From assembly GCF_014284255.1 (NCBI RefSeq), contig NZ_JACOFV010000002.1, forward strand, positions 310,001-374,000: a stretch of 64,000 nt of DNA, in the 5' to 3' direction. The stretch is from Cognatundibacterium jejuense. GTDB lineage: Bacteria; Pseudomonadota; Gammaproteobacteria; Burkholderiales; Burkholderiaceae_D. Below, in pieces: positions 29,406-37,477 of this stretch (position 1 is the stretch's first letter; every line of letters begins with the position of its first letter). The position numbers and the translations under genes are program-made. The notes beneath the pieces are model-generated. The model was given only the letters and a program-made list of their open reading frames with translations. It did no database searches and was not told where the DNA came from.

Positions 29406-31670
29406 ATGAAATTGATACTCGCCCTGGCGGCGTTCATTGGCGCGATGCTAATCGCAACTGCAGCTTATGTATTTTTGGTGCTCGCACCTGATTTGCCAGC
29501 ACTCGATGCAATCACTTATTATCAACCCAAAATACCACTACGCATTTACACCGCTGACAATGCCTTGATTGGCGAGTTTGGTGAAGAGCACCGCGATTTT
29601 GTGCCAATTAAAGACATTCCTGATGTGATGAAAAATGCGTTGTTGTCGATTGAAGACGCGCGCTTTTATGAACATCACGGTGTTGATTTCATTGGTGCCG
29701 GACGCGCACTTGTTGCCGATCTTGGCGGTGGCTTTCACCAGGGAGCCTCCACCATTACGATGCAAGTAGCACGCAATTTTTTCCTGTCCCAAGAAAAAAC
29801 GATCACGCGTAAAATCAAAGAAATTTTATTAACGTTCAGAATTGAAGCAGCCCTGAATAAAGATCAGATTTTAGAACTGTATATGAACCAGATTTATCTG
29901 GGACAGAGAACACATGGTTTTTCCAGTGCCGCGAAAACCTACTTCGGCAAACCACTCAATCAAGTCACGCTTGCTGAGGCAGCGATGTTGGCGGGCATAC
30001 CGCAAAATCCTGTGCGCCATAATCCGGCGGTCAATTTTCAGCGTGCCAAGCAAAGGCAAATGCTCGTACTAAAAAGCATGCTCAATAAAGGAATGATTAC
30101 TGAAGCGCAATTTGATGAAGCAAGCCACGAACATCTGACCGTCACTGGCAAACAAATATATGACGCGCATGCGGACTATGTCGCAGAAATGGTACGCCAG
30201 AACATCGTCGCTGAATATAAAGATGCTGCGTACACCTCTGGCATCAAAGTCTATACGACACTGCTCAAAGCTGATCAGGATGCTGCCTATGAAGCGGTGC
30301 GTAAAAATATTATGGATTACGACCAGCGCCACGGCTATCGTGGTCCGGAAGCCTTCATTACCTTGCCAGCGGATGAAGACGAACGTGATGATGCGATCGA
30401 TGAAGTACTCAAAAAACATCCGGCCAACGATAAGCTGATTGCAGCAGTGGTAACCAATGCCAGCAGCAAAGTGGTGCAAGCTGAAACAGCCTCTGGTGAA
30501 AATATAGAAATCAATGGTGACGGCTTGCGTTTTGCAAATAGCGCTCTCCAAAGCAAAGCTAAATCAGATTTGAAGATTATTCCAGGTGCCATCATTCGCG
30601 TGATTCAAGACGCTAAAATGCGTTGGAGCATCACGCAATTGCCAGAGGTCGAAGGAGCGTATGTATCACTGAATGCACAAACCGGCGCCTACCGTGCATT
30701 GGTTGGCGGTTTCGATTTCAATCGAAAAAAATTCAATCATGTGACCAGCGCCTTTCGTCAACCTGGCTCCAGTATTAAGCCATTTATTTATTCTGCGGCA
30801 CTGGAAAAAGGTTACTCTCCGGCGACATTAATCAACGACGTACAACTATCTTCAACGACAGAAGAATCCCTCAAATGGGATCCCCGCAATGATGATGGCA
30901 AGTATGATGGCCCGGTCACTATGCGTAGCGCTTTAGCACAATCGAAGAACGTGGTCTCAGTCAGGATCTTAAAAAATATCGGCGTCAACACAGCGCTCGA
31001 ATGGTTACCACATTTTGGATTCAGTAAAGATAAACATCCTAATAACCTCACCCTGGCGCTCGGTACCGGACAAGTCACACCAGTCCAACTTGCCACTGGT
31101 TATGCCGTGTTTGCGAACGGTGGCTATCAGATTACACCTTGGTTAATCAGCAAAATCACCGATGCACGTGGTAAGGTACTAAGTGAAACCAAAGCCCCTG
31201 CCGTAGCGCAGGATAGTGATCGTGTTATCGATAGTCGAAATGCGTTTATCACCGACAGTATGCTGCGTGAGGTCGCTTTACGTGGCACGGGTGCCGCCGC
31301 TGATCAGAAATTAGGCAGACACGATATTGCAGGCAAAACCGGTACCAGTAGTGAAGCAGTAGACGGTTGGTTTGCCGGCTATGCAGACAATATCGTTGCG
31401 GTTGCATGGATGGGCTACGATGATCCTAAATCACTCGGTGGACGTGAGTTTGGTGCGACCTTAGCTTTGCCAATCTGGATCGACAGTATGCGCGTCAGCC
31501 TCGCAGGAAAGCCAGAAACCCAAAGAAATGCGCCGGAAGGTGTGAGCAATGTCGAGGGCGATTGGATGTACACCGAATTTCTTAATGGCGCCGGAGTCAA
31601 AGGCGTCGATTTAGATGAAGCTAGTGCTGCAACACCGGCGGCCTCGACCGGACAAGCAGTGACACCATAA
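29406..31670 (+). CDS. mrcA: Penicillin-binding protein 1A
   Basis: A 754-residue bifunctional peptidoglycan synthase, anchored by one N-terminal membrane helix. The GT51 glycosyltransferase domain has the catalytic IEDARFYEHHGVD and GASTITMQVARN. An OB-like insert (about residues 300-405) is typical of class A PBP1A. The transpeptidase domain has the active serine in SSIKPF (SxxK), SKN in AQSKNVVS and KTGTS in AGKTGTSS. In many Burkholderiales mrcA sits next to pilM; here it ends the mdlAB operon and is far from the pil genes. Confidence 0.94.
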   Translation: MKLILALAAFIGAMLIATAAYVFLVLAPDLPALDAITYYQPKIPLRIYTADNALIGEFGEEHRDFVPIKDIPDVMKNALLSIEDARFYEHHGVDFIGAGRALVADLGGGFHQGASTITMQVARNFFLSQEKTITRKIKEILLTFRIEAALNKDQILELYMNQIYLGQRTHGFSSAAKTYFGKPLNQVTLAEAAMLAGIPQNPVRHNPAVNFQRAKQRQMLVLKSMLNKGMITEAQFDEASHEHLTVTGKQIYDAHADYVAEMVRQNIVAEYKDAAYTSGIKVYTTLLKADQDAAYEAVRKNIMDYDQRHGYRGPEAFITLPADEDERDDAIDEVLKKHPANDKLIAAVVTNASSKVVQAETASGENIEINGDGLRFANSALQSKAKSDLKIIPGAIIRVIQDAKMRWSITQLPEVEGAYVSLNAQTGAYRALVGGFDFNRKKFNHVTSAFRQPGSSIKPFIYSAALEKGYSPATLINDVQLSSTTEESLKWDPRNDDGKYDGPVTMRSALAQSKNVVSVRILKNIGVNTALEWLPHFGFSKDKHPNNLTLALGTGQVTPVQLATGYAVFANGGYQITPWLISKITDARGKVLSETKAPAVAQDSDRVIDSRNAFITDSMLREVALRGTGAAADQKLGRHDIAGKTGTSSEAVDGWFAGYADNIVAVAWMGYDDPKSLGGREFGATLALPIWIDSMRVSLAGKPETQRNAPEGVSNVEGDWMYTEFLNGAGVKGVDLDEASAATPAASTGQAVTP

Positions 31671-31675
31671 CCAGC

Positions 31676-31708
31676 AAAAAAAAAGCCCGCAGCGTTAAAT
31701 CTGCGGGC
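31676..31708 (-). terminator. Intrinsic terminator on minus strand after mrcA
   Basis: Perfect 8-bp stem GCCCGCAG/CTGCGGGC (31685-31692, 31701-31708). The A run at 31676-31684 gives nine U only on the minus strand. On the plus strand no T tract follows, so it is a poor mrcA terminator. Confidence 0.8.
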
Positions 31709-31770
31709 AAATATCCTGACCTTTGGAGGAGAAGCAGTAGGATGGCGTCATGATACTCAACAGGCATGAC
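31676..31770 (-). ncRNA. Candidate small RNA with anti-SD-like loop (novel)
   Basis: No minus-strand gene lies upstream within 800 nt, yet a full intrinsic terminator points in the minus direction here (stem GCCCGCAG/CTGCGGGC, then nine T). Reading minus from about 31770: a hairpin GTCATG/CATGAC (31770-31765 with 31752-31747) is followed by ATCCT/AGGAT (31743-31739 with 31717-31713), which holds a loop containing CTTCTCCTCC, complementary to Shine-Dalgarno sequences. The terminator comes last. A possible promoter is TTGATA-17-TCATAT. Length would be about 90-95 nt. The RNA itself is inferred; only the structure is seen. Confidence 0.5.
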
Positions 31771-31774
31771 AAGA

Positions 31775-31803
31775 ATATGACAATTGTCGGCAGCGCTTAT
31801 CAA
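31775..31803 (-). promoter_or_regulatory. Possible promoter of the candidate small RNA
   Basis: Minus strand TTGATA (31803-31798), 17-bp spacer, TCATAT (31780-31775). The -35 is good, the -10 weak. Start near 31768 would be expected. Confidence 0.35.
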
Positions 31804-31931
31804 AAATACCTGCTAAACAATTTCCCAAATACATTTCACGAATTACGACCTAATTCCCCCTTTGTTCCCTGCCTTGGTTTAACTCGTCCATTTGTACACT
31901 ATCCCTGATAAAACTACACTCAGGGCGAGCC

Positions 31932-32453
31932 ATGTCGACCGGATACCGCAATTACCGTACCCTCCCTCAAGAACCAAAATTCTTGCACGGCACGCCGGGG
32001 AGCATCTATATTTTGCAAAATGACGGCTTGCGTCCAGGCTTATTCAGGATCGGTGCTACACGCCGCTCTGGCGTATCTAAGGCAATGGAATTTAATCGCG
32101 ATATGCAGAATATGCTACCGGGAAGCTATGAATGCGTATTTGAACTGCATACCAAAGATTGCGGTGCCGCATTAGATGCCATCACGCAAAAATTTTCACT
32201 GTGCCGTCATGGCAAAAAAAACCTAGATTTTTACCAACTCGATCTTGAAGAAGCCAGCAATACGATAATGAGCATCATCGCTGACATCAATAACCTGGCG
32301 ATTGAAAGAGCAAGATCCCGCCAACAGCATGCCCCAGAATTAATGCGCCATTTGTTACCAGAGTTGCCAGATTCAGAACCAGCAAATAACCCTAGCTTCA
32401 CCCAACCACCGCCAAGCTTTTTGAGAAAAGCATTTGAATGGGTTGCGAGTTAA
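31932..32453 (+). CDS. T5orf172/GIY-YIG-like domain protein
   Basis: A 173-residue protein. The N-terminal half has the T5orf172-type GIY-YIG pattern: GSIYILQNDGLRPGLFRIGATRRS, where SIYIL stands for the GIY core and GLFRIGAT for the YIG-side motif. The domain is found in nucleases and in proteins of unknown role; catalytic residues cannot be confirmed. The C-terminal third is proline-rich (TQPPPSFLRKAFEWV). It stands alone between terminators. An inverted repeat CCCTGA/TCAGGG (31903-31908, 31920-31925) overlaps its ribosome site and might control translation. Confidence 0.65.
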   Translation: MSTGYRNYRTLPQEPKFLHGTPGSIYILQNDGLRPGLFRIGATRRSGVSKAMEFNRDMQNMLPGSYECVFELHTKDCGAALDAITQKFSLCRHGKKNLDFYQLDLEEASNTIMSIIADINNLAIERARSRQQHAPELMRHLLPELPDSEPANNPSFTQPPPSFLRKAFEWVAS

Positions 32454-32479
32454 GCCGGTTAATATTTTTCTCGCAATTA

Positions 32480-32519
32480 AAAAGGGAGAAAATCGTCAAA
32501 CGATTTTTCTCCCATTTTT
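32480..32519. terminator. Bidirectional terminator between T5orf172-like gene and metC
   Basis: Stem GGGAGAAAATCG/CGATTTTTCTCCC (32484-32513) flanked by A-rich and T-rich runs, serving both converging genes. Confidence 0.85.
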
Positions 32520-32601
32520 GCATTTTAAGCGGCGTTTTTAAGTCAGAATGGCGGCCCGCACCCGACCTACAAACGCTCGTCTTTTCTGCATGGTTTTATA
32601 T

Positions 32602-33807
32602 TTAAGCAACCTGCGCCATCGTCGGCAAAGCACGCAAAGCACTAAAGCCAACTTCCAGATCAGCTAACAAATCTTCTACGGCTTCCAGACCAACGTGCAA
32701 GCGCAGCATTGGTGCAGTCCATTTTTCTGCATTGATGGTGCGGTAATTTGATGGGCAAGTCGGCAAAATCAGGCTCTCGTAACCGCCCCAGCTAAAACCG
32801 ATACCGAACAAGCGCGTACGGTCAATCAATTCTGCCACCTGCTGCTTCGTCACATCACGATGGAAAACTGCACCCATTAAACCGCATGCATATTCGGGGC
32901 GGAAATCACGTTTCCATAATTCGTGCCCTGCTGTGCCTTCCATCGGTGGATACAATACTTCGGCGACTTCTGGTTGTGATTGCAACCAACGTGCCACAAC
33001 TTTTGCGCTTTCGCGATGTACTGCCAGGCGTGCTGCCATGGTACGCAAACCACGCAAAGCTAAAGCGGCATCATCACCACCGATTGACATACCCAATTGC
33101 TTGTAGGTATCGCGTACACGATGTTGCAAAGCTTCATTCGTCAAAATTGCACCCATTAATGCATCCGAATGACCGACGATGTATTTAGTAGCAGCGTGGA
33201 TAGACACATCAATACCGAGTTCAAACGATGCCCAACCAATTGGGGTCGCCCAGGTACTATCTGAAACCACAACGGCACCACCTGCATGAGCAACGGTTGC
33301 GATAGCGGGAATATCTTGCACTTCAAATGTTAAAGAACCAGGAGACTCCACAAAAACAACTTTGGTATTTGGCTGCATCAGCGCGGAGATTCCTGCACCA
33401 ATCAAAGGATCGTAGTAAGTCGTCGATATGCCATTTTGTTTCAATAGGCCTTCACAAAATTGGCGTGTTGGATCATAAGTAGTATCGACCATCAGCAAAT
33501 GGTCGCCAGGCTTCAATAAGGCCAACAGGGTCGTTGTAATTGCGGAGAGACCTGAAGGTGTCAACATACACGCTGCGGCGCCTTCTGCCGCGCATAAAGC
33601 CTGTTCCAGCGCCATGGTCGTTTCGGTGGCGTGACGCGCATATACGCGGCGTGTGCCATTGGCTTCTTGCAAAGCGGCGCAATCAGGGAACAACATGGTC
33701 GATGCGCGAACCAGCGGCGGATTCACCGGACCGTGATGATCTTTGCCTTTACGGCCAGCATGGGTCAGACGGGTCGCAGTTTGCAGATGGAATTCGTGCT
33801 TGTTCAT
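32602..33807 (-). CDS. metC: Cystathionine beta-lyase
   Basis: PLP enzyme that splits cystathionine to homocysteine, ammonia and pyruvate in methionine synthesis. At 401 residues it is a normal trans-sulfuration (Cys/Met metabolism) enzyme. The PLP lysine is in SIHAATKYIVGHSD; VSDSTWATP (the Asp contacting the pyridine ring) and YARHATETTMALEQAL are typical. FGIGFSWGGYESL in the C-terminal domain is characteristic of MetC rather than MetB. The ATG at 33807 with AGGAG upstream is chosen over a longer frame to 33885. Divergent to it is an Lrp-type regulator. Confidence 0.92.
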   Translation of the reverse strand: MNKHEFHLQTATRLTHAGRKGKDHHGPVNPPLVRASTMLFPDCAALQEANGTRRVYARHATETTMALEQALCAAEGAAACMLTPSGLSAITTTLLALLKPGDHLLMVDTTYDPTRQFCEGLLKQNGISTTYYDPLIGAGISALMQPNTKVVFVESPGSLTFEVQDIPAIATVAHAGGAVVVSDSTWATPIGWASFELGIDVSIHAATKYIVGHSDALMGAILTNEALQHRVRDTYKQLGMSIGGDDAALALRGLRTMAARLAVHRESAKVVARWLQSQPEVAEVLYPPMEGTAGHELWKRDFRPEYACGLMGAVFHRDVTKQQVAELIDRTRLFGIGFSWGGYESLILPTCPSNYRTINAEKWTAPMLRLHVGLEAVEDLLADLEVGFSALRALPTMAQVA

Positions 33808-33934
33808 GATTGCTCCTGGTACATAATTATTCTGATATTGAGACTTAGCCAGTGTTGCTAAGCAGACAGGACTCCATCGTAACAATCATGAGCAGAAATT
33901 TTTTACTAAATATTTTATAAAAACATGGTATTTT

Positions 33935-33949
33935 TAGAAAAATTTTCTA
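33935..33949. promoter_or_regulatory. Palindrome between metC and Lrp-type gene
   Basis: TAGAAAAATTTTCTA is a perfect 15-nt palindrome about its centre, 13 nt before the Lrp-type start codon, overlapping the likely -10 region. A second AT-rich dyad (TTTTTA ... TAAAAA) lies at 33900-33923. Likely a site for the adjacent regulator (inference). Confidence 0.45.
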
Positions 33950-33962
33950 ATATAGTGAAATC

Positions 33963-34445
33963 ATGGATAAAAAAGATCTAGAAATTCTCCATTTTCTACA
34001 AAAGGATGCATCAATTGCATTATCGGATCTGGCACAAGCAGTACATCTATCAGTGACGCCCTGTTGGCGACGTTTGCAGAAACTGCAAGATGAAGGTGTG
34101 ATTCGTCAGCAAGTAGTTCTCTGCGACCCGGTCAAACTCAATCTCGGGCTTACCGTGATGGTTACACTCAAAGCTGCGCAACATAATGAGAAATGGATGC
34201 AGAAATTTATCGGCGGCGTCAAAGACATTCCGGAAATTGTCGAAATTTTGCGGATGAGCGGTGATATTGATTACCTGCTCAAAGTCCATGTGCCTGACAT
34301 GGCAGGCTTTGATCAGGTATACAAAAAATTAGTGAAGGTCGCTGACTTGCAGGATGTCAGTTCCAGTTTTGTCATGGAAGTGATTAAGAGTACGACCGCA
34401 TTGCCGCTCGATTATGCGATTCTGAAACAAGCACGTGGAAGTTAA
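33963..34445 (+). CDS. Lrp/AsnC-family transcriptional regulator
   Basis: A 160-residue Lrp-type regulator. HTH: DLEILHFLQKDASIALSDLAQAVHLSVTPCWRRLQKL. RAM domain: MSGDIDYLLKVHVPDMAGF, with the conserved gly-aspartate pattern that lines the effector pocket. It lies divergent from metC with 155 nt between the start codons, and so probably controls metC in response to an amino acid such as methionine or homocysteine (inference). Confidence 0.92.
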   Translation: MDKKDLEILHFLQKDASIALSDLAQAVHLSVTPCWRRLQKLQDEGVIRQQVVLCDPVKLNLGLTVMVTLKAAQHNEKWMQKFIGGVKDIPEIVEILRMSGDIDYLLKVHVPDMAGFDQVYKKLVKVADLQDVSSSFVMEVIKSTTALPLDYAILKQARGS

Positions 34446-34460
34446 TTACCAACTTCCACG
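34434..34460. terminator. Hairpin between convergent Lrp-type and ODP genes
   Basis: Perfect 10-bp stem CGTGGAAGTT/AACTTCCACG with a 7-nt loop that includes the Lrp-type gene's stop codon. No T tract follows on either strand, so termination would be weak. Confidence 0.5.
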
Positions 34461-34477
34461 CCGTCGGGATGGCTGTA

Positions 34478-35260
34478 TCAGCCGCGGAAACGGTAATGTT
34501 CTTGCGTGAACAAATCGATCCCGCATTGCAGATTTTCTATCCAATCCAGAAATGCGTGAATCGCTTCTTTGCCAACAAAATAGCGCCCATGTTGCGGTAC
34601 CATCATGTCAATATCCATCTCTCGGACCATGTTTGCCCATAGACGGCAAACTTTATTGGACACCATGTAACGCTTGTGGAAGCCACTCATGGTATGGAGT
34701 TCCTGGAAAAAATCTTCTTTGGTACGCATAGGCTTCTGGATATCATTTGCATCCACCATCGATGCGCCCATATCTCCTGAAAATAAAATTTTGGATTTGC
34801 TATCGTAAAATTGAAAATTACCTTCCGCATGCAAAAAATGCGCAGGTACGGCGTGTATTGTTGTATCACGCAAACGTATCGGCATACCTTCATCGGGAAT
34901 ACCAATAATACGGCCATCAGCGCGATTCAGATTACAAAAATGTGGCACAAAACGTGACCATAATTTGGATACATACAAATTGCATTCAGTACTGAATAGC
35001 CATTTGTCTAACGCACCAATAATGTCGGGATCCTGATGCGATGCAAACAAATACTTCAGCTGTTGTTTAGGCAAATACTTGTGCATCGCCAGCACTAAAG
35101 AGTTATACGTCAGATGCCCTGATGGGTCGATCAATGCTCCTTCACCATCAGAGACAATGAGAAATTGATTGGCCTGAACAGCATGATCACCGGCATCTTT
35201 GACCAGATCATTAAACATCAAACAGATGTGTTTGCCGTCGTTAAAAAGTTCTATTGCCAA
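34478..35260 (-). CDS. ODP-type diiron metallo-beta-lactamase-fold protein
   Basis: A 260-residue protein with the beta-lactamase-like fold found in flavodiiron proteins but without a flavodoxin domain. Metal-ligand motifs are SHQDPDIIGAL, HAEGNFQFYD, LFSGDMGAS and PQHGRYF. This set matches the ODP group (oxygen-binding diiron proteins), often linked to oxygen sensing or chemotaxis. No chemotaxis gene is adjacent here. Start: no ATG is available; the TTG at 35260 has GGGAG at good spacing and is preferred to the TTG at 35287. An oxygen- or NO-related role is inferred from the family. Confidence 0.75.
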   Translation of the reverse strand: MAIELFNDGKHICLMFNDLVKDAGDHAVQANQFLIVSDGEGALIDPSGHLTYNSLVLAMHKYLPKQQLKYLFASHQDPDIIGALDKWLFSTECNLYVSKLWSRFVPHFCNLNRADGRIIGIPDEGMPIRLRDTTIHAVPAHFLHAEGNFQFYDSKSKILFSGDMGASMVDANDIQKPMRTKEDFFQELHTMSGFHKRYMVSNKVCRLWANMVREMDIDMMVPQHGRYFVGKEAIHAFLDWIENLQCGIDLFTQEHYRFRG

Positions 35261-35380
35261 TTTATCTCCCGTCTTCGATGTCGTCAAAAATATGACAATC
35301 GATTGTAGTCAGTACAGGAGTAGTAATCTTGATACAGATCAAAACGTCAGCTCAGATAATAAAATAGGTGTAATCAAACA

Positions 35381-35411
35381 AAAAAAACCCACTCTTTTTA
35401 AAAAGTGGGTT
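35381..35411 (-). terminator. Terminator of the porin gene
   Basis: Stem AACCCACT/AGTGGGTT (35386-35393, 35404-35411) with a T tract on the minus strand, directly downstream of the porin stop. Confidence 0.85.
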
Positions 35412-35450
35412 CGGAGATCTAACGAAAGAGTACAACAAACTGCGACAAAT

Positions 35451-36614
35451 TTAGAATACGCCCTGTACTGCAACGGATAACAATTTGTTGTCACCAAAAA
35501 ATTTGTATGGATACGTCGATTTATCTTTAGAGACGTCATACTGAATTTTTAGAGCCATATTTTTACGTACGTCCCACCGTAGCGAGAAAATTTGCGTATC
35601 CCGTCCCTCTATCGGTTGCGCCACAGTGCGATAGCGTGAGTAGGTGTACATCGGCGTAAATCCTTTGTAGTTATAACCAACTCCTACCAACGCGTACTTG
35701 TACACATTATTCAAGCCTTGTGTCTGATCAACCTGAGAAAAATGATCTACCTCAGTTTTGATCAACCAGCTTTTATAATCCATATTTGCGGACAAGCCCA
35801 TAATTGTGGTTGAGGCATCATTAACCGCAGTGCTTGGACCGAGAACAGGATCGTTAATAATTTCTGTTTCTTTATGGTGCATGACCATAGCGCGTACATC
35901 AAATATACCGTTATTGACTGAAACCGAGCCGCCAAAAATGCCTTTCCAGGCATCACTGGTCGGTACCGAGTTGTTATATATATTTGAATAATAAGCGTCA
36001 TTACCTTGAGTGTAGCTACCCGTCCAGACTGATACTGTAGTCGCCCAATCTGAGTCACCTAACTGCGTACGATAACTAACATTCGCACCGTTATAGGAAT
36101 AAACAGGCCAGCCATACACGTCCGGTGCTGGTCTTACCCATGGATAAGCGTAACCAATATACAAATAGTCGCTGTAATAATACAAGGGAATACGAAAACG
36201 TCCGGCCTGGAAAGTCCAGTTAGAGTCCGCAGATGGCTGCCATGTCAAATATGCCCAATCCACAGTTGGCTTAGAACCTTGGTTAGGATTTTGAGAGCGA
36301 GCAACAACCTGGACAGTCGCCGATAGCGTCTGGCTGAATTCTTTTTTCAGTTGCAAGCCAACCAAAGATTCCTGATCAAATTGCCACCCTTTCGACTTCT
36401 CATAGACACCGGTATATTCCCAGTTTTGAATAGTGCACGGGCAATTATACTTTTGGTAGGTCCACGGAGCTGAGCTTCCCTGAGCTGAGCCGCTCATGAC
36501 CTTTGCTCCAGTCAAATTATAAAATCCGGTGAGCTTCCAAGTTCCTTCGTCATCAAGATCGATCGCAGAAGCAAAGGCTGGAACCAGCATCAAAGCAAAT
36601 AAAATTTTCTTCAT
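35451..36614 (-). CDS. Outer-membrane porin-like beta-barrel protein
   Basis: A 387-residue exported protein with a signal peptide (MKKILFALMLVPAFASA) and alternating aromatic beta strands ending in a C-terminal Phe (VAVQGVF), as needed for outer-membrane assembly. Long loops contain an unusual CPC pair (in KYNCPCTIQNW) and an aromatic-rich segment (PLYYYSDYLYIGYAYPWVRP). It is not one of the common Burkholderiales Gram-negative porin types; closest general class is porin-like proteins of 16-strand size. It follows the small PstS-like gene by 35 nt, so both are one unit. Substrate unknown. Confidence 0.75.
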   Translation of the reverse strand: MKKILFALMLVPAFASAIDLDDEGTWKLTGFYNLTGAKVMSGSAQGSSAPWTYQKYNCPCTIQNWEYTGVYEKSKGWQFDQESLVGLQLKKEFSQTLSATVQVVARSQNPNQGSKPTVDWAYLTWQPSADSNWTFQAGRFRIPLYYYSDYLYIGYAYPWVRPAPDVYGWPVYSYNGANVSYRTQLGDSDWATTVSVWTGSYTQGNDAYYSNIYNNSVPTSDAWKGIFGGSVSVNNGIFDVRAMVMHHKETEIINDPVLGPSTAVNDASTTIMGLSANMDYKSWLIKTEVDHFSQVDQTQGLNNVYKYALVGVGYNYKGFTPMYTYSRYRTVAQPIEGRDTQIFSLRWDVRKNMALKIQYDVSKDKSTYPYKFFGDNKLLSVAVQGVF

Positions 36615-36649
36615 TGCATATCTCCTAAAAGGTTAGTCAGTGATGTCGT

Positions 36650-37060
36650 TCAAGGAACGATAGCGACTACTTTTACCGTGTCATCCACAGAGGACTTGTC
36701 GATATATCCCATGGCGTTGGGAGTAGCACTGACAAACTTTTTAACTTCCGCATCCGTTTTAAATTCTTTGGGCGCTTTGGCTTTGCCCGTGAACAAAAGC
36801 TTTGACCAGATGGCTTGCACCTGCGCGGCATCTTTATCTAAGACTTTTTTGTAAAATTCTGCCCTGGCCGGAGAGTTTTCAGCCAATTCCACCGGAGCGA
36901 AGAGTGTGGAACCGCCAAGATAGAATTGCGCGACTTGCGCCAGATACATTTTGGTCGCAGGATTATCTTTATTCACAATCACGACAAGTTCAGCGTTGGC
37001 TGACATTGTGGCAAAGGAAAAAGATAACACTGGAATCAAGCAATAGAGTCTCAACTTCAT
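36650..37060 (-). CDS. Small PstS-like periplasmic binding protein
   Basis: A 136-residue exported protein: signal peptide (LIPVLSFSFATMSANA), then AELVVIVNKDNP, FYLGG, and the C-terminal TPNAMGYIDKSSV, a pattern seen in short phosphate-binding-like (PBP type 2) proteins. It is about half the length of a true PstS, so only one lobe-like unit is present. The ATG at 37060 is chosen because GGAGGA lies 7-8 nt before it; another ATG at 37066 is too near that site. First gene of a two-gene unit with the porin. Ligand not known. Confidence 0.72.
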   Translation of the reverse strand: MKLRLYCLIPVLSFSFATMSANAELVVIVNKDNPATKMYLAQVAQFYLGGSTLFAPVELAENSPARAEFYKKVLDKDAAQVQAIWSKLLFTGKAKAPKEFKTDAEVKKFVSATPNAMGYIDKSSVDDTVKVVAIVP

Positions 37061-37477
37061 TACCATTCCTCCAAAGTGAGCTGCGAAACGCAAGCACCTC
37101 TTTGCGAACACCCGCTATCACAGCAGACAGATTCCCCAAGATCGATTGATCAAAAGGTCCAAGATGTTCCGGTCTGATCGCAAAACTACATACAATCAGA
37201 CTAAATGCTAATAAAACAATTTCGACAACCGGAAAATCCTCATTCCGGTCAGTACTTCACTGCTTATCCCTGTAAGAGGATGTAACACCATATTAGCCAT
37301 AAGCGCAGGCAAGTAACAGGCTTATTTCAGTTCCGACCAAGAAAACAACAACAAAAATGCTGGGATAAACAACTGCTGAAAGAGTACAAATTAAAAATAA
37401 AAACGGATAGAAAAACCTTTCTATCCGTGAAAAAATCAGTCTGGAACCTTCGTATCTGAAGATCAAAATGTAGACAA
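37061..37477. other. Intergenic region upstream of PstS-like/porin unit
   Basis: No gene is seen. It holds the minus-strand leader and promoter region of the PstS-like gene, and at its far end the metF terminator. An inverted repeat ACCGGAA/TTCCGGT (37229-37235, 37244-37250) and a further TTCCGGTC copy (37167-37174) may be regulator sites. Confidence 0.45.
37394..37428 (-). terminator. metF operon terminator
   Basis: Perfect 11-bp stem ACGGATAGAAA/TTTCTATCCGT (37403-37413, 37418-37428), followed on the minus strand by a T-rich tract. Confidence 0.85.

Noticed and set aside
31621..31803. 60-codon minus-strand frame over the candidate small RNA
   Set aside because: No ribosome site or family similarity, and it crosses the terminator hairpin into mrcA.
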